This document shows, piece by piece, positions 41,031 to 49,595 of a DNA stretch of 53,519 nt; the stretch's first letter is position 1; each line of letters begins with the position of its first letter. The stretch spans positions 1 to 53,519 of the forward strand of contig WFYR01000048.1 in the NCBI GenBank assembly GCA_015489955.1, written 5' to 3'. This DNA comes from Mesoaciditoga sp. Its GTDB lineage: Bacteria > Thermotogota > Thermotogae > Mesoaciditogales > Mesoaciditogaceae. The position numbers and the translations under genes are program-made. The notes under the pieces were generated by a model. That model saw nothing but the letters and a program-made list of their open reading frames with translations, made no database searches and was not told the DNA's origin.

Positions 41031-41468
41031 GTGTACACAACCAAGTCTCATCGTAGACAAATAAGGGATTTGGCTTTTAAAGCCATCTATCAAATGGAGT
41101 TTCAAGATTTAACACCTTCCGAGTCGGTGCACAGAGTGTGCCAAATGGAAGGTGTTTCTTCAGATTTTGAGAAGGAAGTTATGGATTTTGTGGAAGGCAC
41201 TTTCTCCAGATTGAATGAAATAGATGGGATAATATCGGAAAGATTGATTGGGTGGTCTCTTGAAAGGCTTTCCAGCATTTCAAGAAGCATATTAAGGTTG
41301 GGAACTTATGAATTGATATACGTACCAAACATTCCAATTGAAGTAACTCTTAACGAGGCAGTAGAATTGTCTAAGAGTTACGGAACACCCAAAGATAGAA
41401 AATTTGTAAATGGAGTGTTAGATAGAATAGCAAAAAAATTTGCTCCAGATTTCAAGCGTGAGTTGTAA
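41031..41468 (+). CDS. nusB: Transcription antitermination factor NusB
   Basis: A 145-residue all-helical protein that binds boxA RNA with S10 in rRNA antitermination. Typical features are RRQIRDLAFKAIYQMEFQD at the start, and LERLSSISRSILRLGTYELIYVPNIPIEVTLNEAVELSKSYGTPKDRKFVNGVLDRIAKKF at the end. The start is GTG 41031, two bases after the asp23 stop. Confidence 0.95.
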   Translation: MYTTKSHRRQIRDLAFKAIYQMEFQDLTPSESVHRVCQMEGVSSDFEKEVMDFVEGTFSRLNEIDGIISERLIGWSLERLSSISRSILRLGTYELIYVPNIPIEVTLNEAVELSKSYGTPKDRKFVNGVLDRIAKKFAPDFKREL

Positions 41469-41528
41469 TTTTTAAATCTCTAAATTTATGCGCTTACTAC
41501 GATGCGCGAAAATACAAAAGGAGGTGAG

Positions 41529-41583
41529 TGTGGCACTTCTCCGCGACGAATTAGAAGTCGTGGTAGAGACCACAGAAAAATGA
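41529..41583 (+). promoter_or_regulatory. Structured leader and 17-codon ORF before fhs
   Basis: AAAGGAGGTGAG (41517-41528) is more than 50 bases before the fhs ATG. Directly after it GTG 41530 opens a 17-codon ORF (MALLRDELEVVVETTEK) whose TGA overlaps ATG 41580 as ATGA. The same stretch can fold: TGTGG (41529-41533) with CCACA (41570-41574), enclosing ACTTCT/AGAAGT, which leaves the ribosome site about 9 bases from ATG. A competing hairpin GTGGT-AGAG-ACCAC (41560-41573) shares bases, so two states are possible. Confidence 0.45.
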
Positions 41584-43250
41584 AGAGCGATATTGAAATT
41601 GCCCAGAGTGTTGAATTGAAACCGATAAGAGAGATTGCAAAGATGGTAGGAATAGAAGAGGATGAATTGCTTCCCTACGGAAAGTACGTTGCAAAGATAC
41701 CGCATCAGTTGTTGAAAAAGTACAAAGATAAACCAAATGGGAAACTTATAATCGTTACCGCAATAACGCCCACACCGGCGGGCGAAGGAAAAACGACGAC
41801 AAGTGTTGGGTTAGCGCAAGGAATGAACAGAATAGGAAAGAAAGCCATAGTCACCTTACGTGAACCATCGCTCGGACCAGTCTTCGGAATAAAGGGAGGT
41901 GCCGCAGGCGGAGGATACGCTCAGGTCCTGCCTATGGAAGACATAAATTTGCACTTTACAGGCGACATGCATGCCATTAGCGCTGCGCATAACCTTCTTT
42001 CGGCCATGATAGATGCCCACGTACATCATGGAAACGATCTTGATATAGATGTGAGAAGAATAACATGGCCGAGAGCCATAGATATGAACGATCGTGCGTT
42101 AAGGCAGATAGTGATTTCATTGGGTGGAAAGGGAAATGGTTATCCCAGAGAGGATAGATTTGTTATAACCGCCGCTTCAGAAATAATGGCAATTCTATGT
42201 CTTGCAAGCGATCTTTCGGATCTTAAAAGAAGACTGTCTAACATAATAATAGGTCAAACAAGGAAAGGAAAATACGTTACAGCTGGTCAACTAAAGGCTG
42301 AGGGGGCAATGGCGGCTTTGCTTCGAGATGCCATAAATCCAAACCTTGTTCAAACGATAGAACATACACCTGCTTTCGTCCATGGTGGACCTTTTGCAAA
42401 CATAGCTCACGGTACGAATACAATCGTGGCAACTAAGTTGGCACTTAAACTTGCAGATTATGTCATAACTGAAACGGGTTTTGCAGCTGATCTTGGTGGT
42501 GAAAAATTCTTTGATGTCGTTTCGAAGTACGCAGATTTAAAACCGGACACGGTCGTACTTGTTGCAACGGTTAGAGCACTGAAGATGCATGGTGGAATGG
42601 ATAAAAAAGAGTTGAAGCAAGAGAATTTGGAGGCTTTAAAGAAAGGATTGGAAAATCTTAAAGTACACATAGAAAATGTTAAAAAATTTGGTTTACCAAT
42701 AGTCGTGGCTTTGAACAAATTTGAAAGCGATACCGATGCCGAATTGAAGATCGTTGAAGACTTTGTGAAGAGTATGGGTGTGAGAATTGCTCTAAACGAT
42801 GCCTGGGCGAAAGGCGGAGCTGGAGCGGAAGAACTTGCAAGAGAAGTTGTAAAATCCACAGAAGAAGACGAAAACAACTTCCATCGTTTGTACGATTGGG
42901 AAGCGCCAATCAAAGAAAAGATTGAAACACTTGCGAGAGAGATATACAGGGCTGGAAATGTAGTTTACACTTCCAAAGCGTTATCCGATATAAGAAAGAT
43001 CGAAAAAGAAGGAAAGGGAAACCTTCCGATAATAATGGCAAAAACTCAGGCTTCTATAAGTGATGATCCGAAAGCGATTGGAGCACCAAGCGGTTACACG
43101 TTCACCGTGAGGGAAGTCTTCCTTTCAAATGGTGCGGGCTTTATCGTTCCAATTGCCGGAGAAATAATGACCATGCCAGGCTTACCGAAAGTTCCAGCGG
43201 CTCAGATGATAGACGTTGATGACGATGGGAAGATAACAGGGCTATTTTGA
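41580..43250 (+). CDS. fhs: Formate--tetrahydrofolate ligase
   Basis: A 556-residue enzyme that makes 10-formyl-THF from formate, ATP and THF. It starts with the family-typical MKSDIEIAQSVELKPI, has the ATP loop TPTPAGEGKTTTSVGLAQG, REPSLGPVFGIKGGAAGGGYAQV, LHFTGDMHAI, NDRALRQIV, FVHGGPFANIAHGTNT and the C-terminal TMPGLPKVPAA. All main motifs are intact. The track start 41502 has no ribosome site and adds a non-family N-terminus. It supplies formyl groups for purine and fMet synthesis and pairs with folD next door. Confidence 0.97.
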   Translation: MKSDIEIAQSVELKPIREIAKMVGIEEDELLPYGKYVAKIPHQLLKKYKDKPNGKLIIVTAITPTPAGEGKTTTSVGLAQGMNRIGKKAIVTLREPSLGPVFGIKGGAAGGGYAQVLPMEDINLHFTGDMHAISAAHNLLSAMIDAHVHHGNDLDIDVRRITWPRAIDMNDRALRQIVISLGGKGNGYPREDRFVITAASEIMAILCLASDLSDLKRRLSNIIIGQTRKGKYVTAGQLKAEGAMAALLRDAINPNLVQTIEHTPAFVHGGPFANIAHGTNTIVATKLALKLADYVITETGFAADLGGEKFFDVVSKYADLKPDTVVLVATVRALKMHGGMDKKELKQENLEALKKGLENLKVHIENVKKFGLPIVVALNKFESDTDAELKIVEDFVKSMGVRIALNDAWAKGGAGAEELAREVVKSTEEDENNFHRLYDWEAPIKEKIETLAREIYRAGNVVYTSKALSDIRKIEKEGKGNLPIIMAKTQASISDDPKAIGAPSGYTFTVREVFLSNGAGFIVPIAGEIMTMPGLPKVPAAQMIDVDDDGKITGLF

Positions 43251-43283
43251 GTCTGTTGGGAAAATTAAGGAGATGTTTGTCAT

Positions 43284-44111
43284 ATGATCCTTTCAGGAGC
43301 AGAACTTTCCAAAAAAATAAAGTCAGAAACTGCCGAAGAAGTCCAGCGTCTCAAAGCGGAGGGCATTACCCCCGCTTTGAGATGCGTTGTTTCTGGCGAT
43401 GATAGAGCTACGGATGTTTATTTAAACTCAATAAAGAAGAATTGTGAGAAACTCGGTATAGACTTTGCGAAGGTTACGACAGAGGGTAAAAAGATCATAG
43501 AAGACGTGAAAAGTTTAAATGATGACCCAAATGTTAGTGGAATAATGATAATGCATCCAGTTCCAAAAGAAGTTGATGAGTTGACTGTTTTAGAAACTCT
43601 CAGTCCTTTAAAAGATGTGGAAGGTAGAACTCCTCAGAATTTAGGAAAAGTATTATTGGGCGTGAAATCTTTTACACCATGTACGGCTCAAGCTGTTATG
43701 GAGTTGCTTGAATATTACGAAATTGATTTGAAAGGTGCAAATGTTACAATAGTTGGAAGAAGCACTACGGTTGGAAAGCCTCTTTCGTTGATGATGCTTT
43801 CAAAACACGCAACTGTAACGGTATGCCACTCAAAAACGCGTGATTTAAAAGAAAAAACGAGAAATGCCGATGTGCTGATAGCAGCGGTTGGGAAAGCGAA
43901 AATGTTTGACGCAGATTGGGTAAAAGAAGGAGCTGTAGTTGTAGACGTTGGAATAAACGTGGTAGATGGCAAGGTAGTCGGCGACGTCGACTTCGATTCC
44001 GTTTCTCAAAAGGCTTCAGTCTCAAAAGTACCTGGAGGTGTTGGGAGCGTAACAAGCGCCATTCTCATGAGAAACGTGGTGGAAGCCGCCAAGATAAATG
44101 CGAAAAAGTGA
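43284..44111 (+). CDS. folD: FolD-type methylene-THF dehydrogenase/cyclohydrolase
   Basis: A 275-residue FolD homologue. The NADP-binding half is well kept (VTIVGRSTTVGKPLSLMML, VTVCHSKT, ADVLIAAVGKAKMF, GAVVVDVGINVVDGKVVGDVDF, VPGGVGSVTSAIL). The folate site differs from the E. coli/human enzymes. The catalytic YxxxK motif is Y46-LNSI with Ile50 at the Lys position and Lys at 51-52. The QLPLP segment is MHPVP (Met90 for Gln), and KDVDG is KDVEG. PCTPxG is PCTAxA. These changes may be normal for the lineage. Start ATG 43284 with TTAAGGAGATG. Placement after nusB/fhs and before xseA matches folD in Bacillus. Confidence 0.9.
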   Translation: MILSGAELSKKIKSETAEEVQRLKAEGITPALRCVVSGDDRATDVYLNSIKKNCEKLGIDFAKVTTEGKKIIEDVKSLNDDPNVSGIMIMHPVPKEVDELTVLETLSPLKDVEGRTPQNLGKVLLGVKSFTPCTAQAVMELLEYYEIDLKGANVTIVGRSTTVGKPLSLMMLSKHATVTVCHSKTRDLKEKTRNADVLIAAVGKAKMFDADWVKEGAVVVDVGINVVDGKVVGDVDFDSVSQKASVSKVPGGVGSVTSAILMRNVVEAAKINAKK

Positions 44112-44114
44112 AAA

Positions 44115-45461
44115 ATGATCGAGTACAACGAGATGGGTGTGGCAGAGCTCACCCAGAGGATAGTGCAAGATCTAAAATCAGATCATACTTTGAGTAACGT
44201 CGCAATTCGTGGGGAAATTTCGAATTTCAAGTATTCGGGTCCCCACGCCTATTTTTCTCTTAAAGAGAATGATTATTTGTTGAATTGTGTTATGTTTAAC
44301 GCTGTTTACAAATTGCGCAACAAAAAAATAGAAGAAGGAACGCTGGTAAAAGCGTATGGAGCAATTCGCGTTTACACAAAAAGAGGAACGTATCAACTTT
44401 ACACGGAAGCCATAGAGGTTGGAAGAGATTTTGGAGAACTTTACAGGCGCTTCGAGGCATTGAAAAGGAAACTGATGGCGAATGGAATTTTTGATAAACC
44501 TAAGAAATCTCTTCCGCTTTTTCCAAGAAAAATAGCCGTTGTGGCTTCAAGAACATCTGCGGCTTTTCAAGATGTTTTAAACACCGTAAACAAAAGATAT
44601 CCTTTGGCCGAAATTTTACTTTTTCATACGGGAGTTCAGGGAGAAGCGGCCACTTCTCAGATAGTAAACGCATTAGAACAGGCCGATAATTCAGATGCGG
44701 ACGTTGTTTTACTCGTACGTGGAGGCGGGAGCATAGAAGATCTGTGGAATTTCAACGAAGAAAGGGTTGTTATGAAAGTTTACAATATGAAAAAACCGGT
44801 TGTTACAGGGGTTGGTCACGAAGTTGATACAACGCTTGTCGATTACGTGGCGGACATGAGGGCCCCCACTCCCACTGGAGCAGCGGAAAGGGTAACTCCA
44901 GATTTGAAAGATATAGAAAGAAGAATCGAAATAACCTTTAAAAATTTATCAACTTTTTTACTTGCCAAGTTATCTTCTCATACTTCAAATATCAATCATA
45001 TGAGACAAAAGCTCAGCGCTCGTTCTCCTTCAAGAATTCTTGAAATGAAAAAACAGAATGTTGAAACGTTTTTTGAAAGGATAAGTAGAAGGGTCGATGG
45101 AATTTTGAAAGAGAAAACCAAAAGTATTTTGAGAGATGAAGAAGCTCTAAAACGCTCAAAAAGTGTAAGAGAAGTGGAAATATTCAAAGAAAGAGTTGAA
45201 AATGTCTTTTACAATTTGAAAATCTTGATGCGTTCTAGAGTTGAGAAAAATAGATACATTTTGGATAAATTGGAAAGTGAATTAAAAGCGCACGATCCAC
45301 GAGCGCCTTTAAAAAAAGGCTATTCTTTTGTCTACAAAGAAGGTTCACTGGTAACTTCAGCTAACGATCTTCAAAACGGCGATGTCCTTAAAGTTGTGCT
45401 CGCAGATGGCTTTGCGCTTACGAATGTTAAGGAGGTACATCAAAGTGAACGATACTCCTGA
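44115..45461 (+). CDS. xseA: Exodeoxyribonuclease VII large subunit
   Basis: A 448-residue subunit of a single-strand exonuclease used in repair. The N-terminal OB fold reads VAIRGEISNFKYSGPHAYFSLKEND. The catalytic domain carries FPRKIAVVASRTSAAFQDVLNTVNKRYP, VLLVRGGGSIEDLWNFNEE, PVVTGVGHEVDTTLVDYVADMRAPTPTGAAE. A long coiled-coil follows, and the C-terminal segment is PRAPLKKGYSF. ATG 44115 comes three bases after the folD stop with only a weak ribosome site, so translation may depend on folD. Confidence 0.96.
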   Translation: MIEYNEMGVAELTQRIVQDLKSDHTLSNVAIRGEISNFKYSGPHAYFSLKENDYLLNCVMFNAVYKLRNKKIEEGTLVKAYGAIRVYTKRGTYQLYTEAIEVGRDFGELYRRFEALKRKLMANGIFDKPKKSLPLFPRKIAVVASRTSAAFQDVLNTVNKRYPLAEILLFHTGVQGEAATSQIVNALEQADNSDADVVLLVRGGGSIEDLWNFNEERVVMKVYNMKKPVVTGVGHEVDTTLVDYVADMRAPTPTGAAERVTPDLKDIERRIEITFKNLSTFLLAKLSSHTSNINHMRQKLSARSPSRILEMKKQNVETFFERISRRVDGILKEKTKSILRDEEALKRSKSVREVEIFKERVENVFYNLKILMRSRVEKNRYILDKLESELKAHDPRAPLKKGYSFVYKEGSLVTSANDLQNGDVLKVVLADGFALTNVKEVHQSERYS

Positions 45462-45696
45462 AAATGGAGAAAAAGGTAAAATAGAATCGCTATCTTTTGA
45501 AGAAGCGTACAGGCAATTAGAAGAAACCCTTCAGCGTATGGAAAGCGAAGACGTGACTTTGGAAGAATCTTTGGAACTCTTTAAAAAAGGAGTGGAACTT
45601 TACAAGAGGTGCAAAGAACTCATCAATTCGGCTTCACTAACGGTGAAAGAAGTTTTAGGGAGTCTCGAAAGGGAGATCGAAAGTGAAAACTCCTGA
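45445..45696 (+). CDS. xseB: Exodeoxyribonuclease VII small subunit
   Basis: An 83-residue helical-hairpin subunit that binds the XseA coiled coil. Family pattern: LSFEEAYRQLEETLQRMESEDVTLEESLELFKKGVELYKRCKELI. The start is GTG 45445 with TTAAGGAGGT upstream, overlapping the xseA end by 17 bases; the track start 45382 lies inside xseA. It overlaps dxs by 14 bases. Confidence 0.93.
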   Translation: MNDTPENGEKGKIESLSFEEAYRQLEETLQRMESEDVTLEESLELFKKGVELYKRCKELINSASLTVKEVLGSLEREIESENS

Positions 45697-47566
45697 AATC
45701 CTCAAAGATGAACCTCTCTTCAGAAAATTAAAAAACATGTCGTGTGAAGAGCTTCAAGAACTGGCAGATGTTATCCGAAAATACATAACGGAAGTTGTAA
45801 GCTCTGGAAATGGCCATATGGCTTCCAATCTGGGGACGGTAGATCTCGCTCTAGCGCTTTACAAAATCTTTCCCCCAGATGAAAATTACATAGTTTGGGA
45901 CACAGGACATCAAGCTTACACTCACAAGATACTCACCGGCAGGGCAAAATCTCTCCCAACTATTAGAAAATTTGGAGGAATAAGCGGTTATCCAAACATT
46001 CATGAATCCCCTTACGACAGGTTTGGTGTTGGACACGCTGCCACTTCGATTTCCGCCGCGCTTGGAATAGAAGCTGCAAATAAGATTTTAAAAAAAGATG
46101 GGAAAACCATCGTGGTTATAGGAGACGGAGCGATGACTTCCGGAACAGCGCTTGAAGCGTTAAATCAGATAAAATCGATCTCCTCCAACTTGAAGATCGT
46201 TTTAAACGATAACGGTATGAGTATATCTCCAAGTGTGGGTCAACTATCAAAAAAAATTTTAACTCATCTTCGCACTTCGAAAGGGTTTAGAACAATTGAT
46301 AACAAATTTTACGATTTGCTCAAAGAAAATGACTTGGAACAAATAGCCGAGAAGGTGAAATTGTCAATAAAGAAATTGCTCCTTTCAAACAATTTTTTTG
46401 AAGAAATGGGTTTAAAATACCTTGGACCAATAGATGGACACGATATTAAAATGTTGTTGAGAGCTTTTAAAAGTTTGAATGAAATAGAAGGACCGGTTGT
46501 AGTTCATGTTGTAACCCAAAAAGGCAAGGGAGTTTCATACGCGGAAGAAAATCCCACAAAATTTCATGGTGTTTCCATGATAGATCCAAAGACTGGAATT
46601 TCGCTGGAAGTAAAAAAAGAAAAGCATTCTTACAGCGAGGTTTTTGGAAGAGTTTTATCGTTAATGGCCGATATAGACGAGAGAATAATAGGAATAACCG
46701 CCGCTATGGAGGAGGGAACAGGGCTTAAATTCTTCCATGAAAAACATCCAGAAAAATTTTACGATCTGGGAATAACAGAGAGTCTTTGTACAACTTTCGC
46801 CGCCGGCGCTGCCACACGCGGTTTAAAACCGGTAGTTGCGATATACTCAACTTTTCTTCAAAGGGCGTTTGATCAGATAATTCACGATGTGGCCCTGCAA
46901 AACCTGGACGTTGTCTTTGGAATAGACAGGGCTGGATTGGTAGGAGAAGACGGCCCTACTCACCATGGAACATTTGATATTTCTTATTTGAACCTCATTC
47001 CCAATATGAAAATATTGGCACCTTCTTCAACGAAGGAATTGTCTTCAATGATGAAAGCGATTATAGGAAGAATAAAGGGTCCTATTGCCATAAGATATCC
47101 AAGAAAGAGTGAAAAGGTGAACATCACGGAAGTCGTTCTTGCACCAATTTTGAATGATCCATTCAAATGGCAAAAAATTGTTAACGGAAAAGATGGTACA
47201 ATACTTGCAGTAGGCTCTATGGTGGAAGTTGCACTGGAAGCCGCGGAGATTTTAAAAGAAAAAGGTTTATCAGTCACGGTGTACAATTGTAGAAGTGTAA
47301 AACCTTTAGATATCGAAGCGCTAGAAGAAGTGAAATTTTCGCCACACATTTGGACTTTAGAGGAAGGCAGCGTGATTGGAGGGTTTGGAAGTTCAGTCAT
47401 GTTAAAATTACAAGGTTTTAGAAATAAAATAGAAGTGTTTGGAATAGACGACAACTTTGTTGAGCACGGAACGAGAGAAGAACTTTTGGAAAAGGTGGGA
47501 CTTTCTGCCGAAAGAATCGCAGAAAGAATGTTTTTCTCGTTGACAATGAGAAAATGGGAGGGATAA
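45683..47566 (+). CDS. dxs: 1-deoxy-D-xylulose-5-phosphate synthase
   Basis: A 627-residue thiamine-diphosphate enzyme that condenses pyruvate and glyceraldehyde 3-phosphate, the entry to the MEP isoprenoid route. The motifs are NLGTVDLALALYKIF, WDTGHQAYTHKILTGR, GVGHAATSISAALG, the ThDP motif GDGAMTSGTALEALNQ...LNDNGMSIS, FGIDRAGLVGEDGPTHHG, and IRYPRKSEK. The start is GTG 45683 behind AGGGAGATCG. Bacillus has ispA between xseB and dxs; it is missing here. Confidence 0.96.
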   Translation: MKTPEILKDEPLFRKLKNMSCEELQELADVIRKYITEVVSSGNGHMASNLGTVDLALALYKIFPPDENYIVWDTGHQAYTHKILTGRAKSLPTIRKFGGISGYPNIHESPYDRFGVGHAATSISAALGIEAANKILKKDGKTIVVIGDGAMTSGTALEALNQIKSISSNLKIVLNDNGMSISPSVGQLSKKILTHLRTSKGFRTIDNKFYDLLKENDLEQIAEKVKLSIKKLLLSNNFFEEMGLKYLGPIDGHDIKMLLRAFKSLNEIEGPVVVHVVTQKGKGVSYAEENPTKFHGVSMIDPKTGISLEVKKEKHSYSEVFGRVLSLMADIDERIIGITAAMEEGTGLKFFHEKHPEKFYDLGITESLCTTFAAGAATRGLKPVVAIYSTFLQRAFDQIIHDVALQNLDVVFGIDRAGLVGEDGPTHHGTFDISYLNLIPNMKILAPSSTKELSSMMKAIIGRIKGPIAIRYPRKSEKVNITEVVLAPILNDPFKWQKIVNGKDGTILAVGSMVEVALEAAEILKEKGLSVTVYNCRSVKPLDIEALEEVKFSPHIWTLEEGSVIGGFGSSVMLKLQGFRNKIEVFGIDDNFVEHGTREELLEKVGLSAERIAERMFFSLTMRKWEG

Positions 47567-47907
47567 TGTTGAAATTTTCCACGGAATACGGAGAAATAGA
47601 AGTTTCTTCACAAGCTTTGAAAGCTCTTATCAAAGAGGCAATGGTAAACAGCTATGGAATAGTCGATCTGTCAAATCCATCTGTTTTTTCTGGTATTGTT
47701 TCAATGTTCAGTGATGTTGACAAGGGTATAAAACTTGTAGACGATGGAGTAGACATAAAAGCGGATATTTACGTTGTTGTGGAATATGGAACAAACATTC
47801 CGCAAGTCGCCAAGAATCTACAAGATAGCATCATATACAACCTTACAAATTACGCCGGAAAGGAACCTCTGGAAGTTAACGTACACGTTGTGGATGTGAG
47901 TTTCTAA
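47566..47907 (+). CDS. Asp23/Gls24 family protein (YloU-like)
   Basis: A 113-residue Asp23-domain protein (YGEIEVSSQALKALIKEAMVNSYGIVDLSNPSVFSGIVSMFSDVDKGIKLVDDGVDIKADIYVVVEYGTNIPQVAKNLQDSI). It is the second in the window and lies before a DAK-phosphatase gene, just as yloU precedes yloV (fakA) in Bacillus. The start is ATG 47566, sharing a base with the dxs stop (TAATG) and behind GGGAGGG. Confidence 0.88.
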   Translation: MLKFSTEYGEIEVSSQALKALIKEAMVNSYGIVDLSNPSVFSGIVSMFSDVDKGIKLVDDGVDIKADIYVVVEYGTNIPQVAKNLQDSIIYNLTNYAGKEPLEVNVHVVDVSF

Positions 47908-47923
47908 ACTTTTTCTCTTTAAC

Positions 47924-47966
47924 AAAGGAGGTGTTGTTCTCACGTTTAAAAGCGTGAGTTTGCGTT
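47924..47966 (+). promoter_or_regulatory. Structured leader of the DAK/FakA-like gene
   Basis: AAAGGAGGTG (47924-47933) is over 30 bases before the GTG start at 47967. Between them is a hairpin, CTCACG (47939-47944) with CGTGAG (47953-47958). There is also a tiny ORF (GTG 47931 or TTG 47934, ending at TGA 47955-47957, nine bases before the gene). The gene has no closer ribosome site. Confidence 0.45.
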
Positions 47967-49568
47967 GTGAAAAGAATTAACGGAGAACTTTTTGCCATAG
48001 GATTCAAAAAAGGAACAGAGATACTTTTAACACACGTCGATGAAATCAACACTTTAAACGTTTTTCCCGTTCCTGATGGAGATACGGGTTCCAACATGTC
48101 TTCCGCACTTTTAGAAGCGTGCAAGCACATTGAACAATTGAAAAAACAGGAGCTTCCCTCCGTTTTACAAGCAATAGAAACGGGAACGTTATTGGGAGCA
48201 AGGGGAAACTCGGGCGTTATACTTTCACAGATATTCCGTGGCTTCGCCCAAGCGTGTAAGGGGAAGAAAACCCTTGATTCGCACGACTTTGCAAAAGCTT
48301 TGAAAAGTGCAAAAGAGGTTTCATACGGAGCCGTTATAAAGCCTGTAGAAGGAACTATGTTAACTGTGATAAGAGTATTGGCAGAAGAAAGTGAAAGCCT
48401 TATCGATGAAGATCTCACTAAATTCATGGAAAAATTGTGGAAGCGCTCTCAAGAAGTTGTGGAAGAAACCCCAAAACTTTTGAAAAAATTGCGCGACGCG
48501 GGCGTGGTTGATTCCGGTGCAAAGGGCTTTTCCTACATAATAGAAGGATTTTACAAGGCTTTAAATGGTGAAAGAGAGGTTAACCTCGAAATAGAAAATG
48601 CCGGTCCTCGAGAAATAGTTCGTATATCTCAAGAAGAATTGAAGTATCTTTATTGCACGGAAGCGATAGTAAAACTAACAAAGGAAATTGACATTTCTTC
48701 CCTTAAAGCTTATTACAATTCACTGGGAGATTCTTTGGTATTGGTTAATTCAGGAGATTATTTGAAATTTCACGTTCACACCAACACGCCGGGTAAAGCC
48801 ATAGACAAGGCGTTGGAATTTGGAGAGCTCGTTAAATCTAAAATAGACAACATGAAGATCCAGCACCATCAGATAATAAAAAACGAGAAAGATTCACCAA
48901 CTGAAAAGAAGAAGTATGGGCTCATTGTTGTGGCAAATGGAGAAGGTTGGGAATCCATTTTCAAAAGCATAGGCGTTGACGTGGTTGTGAGCGGTGGTCA
49001 GACATCCAACCCGAGCACTGCACAATTTAAAGAAGCGGTTGAAAAGGTAAATGCGGAGGAGATATTCATCTTTCCAAATAACTCCAATATAATACTGGCG
49101 GCGGAATCGGTCAAGGAAATGGTGGAAGGTAAGAAAGTTTTCATCGTGAAAACTTCCACCGTTCAACAGGGATTGGCAGCCCTCTTCATGTTCAATCCAC
49201 AGGCGAGTTCTCTGGAAAACATGAACAGGTTTAAAGAAGCCATTGAATCTGTGAAATCTTTGGAGATAACCCAGGCTGTTAGGGATAGCAAGATAAGAGA
49301 CACCGAAATAAAAGAGGGAGAGTTCATAGGGTTTTTGGATGGAAATCTGGTATGTTCGAAAAAAACCCTTGACGAAAGCGTTTTCTGCACATTGGATAAA
49401 GCGTCGGCTTCAAGCGCGGATATAATAACCCTCTTTTACGGAAAAGATGTTAGCGAAAGTGATGCACAGGTGATTTTCAAAGAAATACAAATACGATATC
49501 CAAGCGTGGATGTTGAGATGTACAATGGCGGTCAAGCTCACTATTACTATTTGATTTCCGTGGAATGA
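47967..49568 (+). CDS. DAK phosphatase-domain protein, FakA/YloV-like
   Basis: A 533-residue protein like FakA, the kinase subunit that phosphorylates fatty acids bound to FakB/DegV. The N-terminal DhaL-like nucleotide domain has NTLNVFPVPDGDTGSNMSSAL and GARGNSGVILSQIFRGFAQ, giving the Mg/ATP site. A middle domain (ESVKSLEITQAVRDSKIRDTEIKEGEFIGFLDG) and a C-terminal domain (ADIITLFYGKDVSESDAQVI) follow as in YloV. Length is near the family's 550. The start is GTG 47967 (MKRINGELFAIGFKKG). No degV gene is in the window. Confidence 0.88.
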   Translation: MKRINGELFAIGFKKGTEILLTHVDEINTLNVFPVPDGDTGSNMSSALLEACKHIEQLKKQELPSVLQAIETGTLLGARGNSGVILSQIFRGFAQACKGKKTLDSHDFAKALKSAKEVSYGAVIKPVEGTMLTVIRVLAEESESLIDEDLTKFMEKLWKRSQEVVEETPKLLKKLRDAGVVDSGAKGFSYIIEGFYKALNGEREVNLEIENAGPREIVRISQEELKYLYCTEAIVKLTKEIDISSLKAYYNSLGDSLVLVNSGDYLKFHVHTNTPGKAIDKALEFGELVKSKIDNMKIQHHQIIKNEKDSPTEKKKYGLIVVANGEGWESIFKSIGVDVVVSGGQTSNPSTAQFKEAVEKVNAEEIFIFPNNSNIILAAESVKEMVEGKKVFIVKTSTVQQGLAALFMFNPQASSLENMNRFKEAIESVKSLEITQAVRDSKIRDTEIKEGEFIGFLDGNLVCSKKTLDESVFCTLDKASASSADIITLFYGKDVSESDAQVIFKEIQIRYPSVDVEMYNGGQAHYYYLISVE

Positions 49569-49595
49569 GTTTATTGAATTGTCAAGGAGGAAAAG

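Noticed and set aside
41502-41580. fhs starting at ATG 41502
   Set aside because: No ribosome site and an N-terminus unlike the family; ATG 41580 gives the standard MKSDIEIAQ.
42440-42470. TGGCAC...TTGCA resembling a sigma-54 promoter
   Set aside because: The GG-GC spacing is 11, not 10, and it lies inside fhs.
47876-48427. 183-aa minus-strand ORF
   Set aside because: Antisense shadow of the FakA-like gene.
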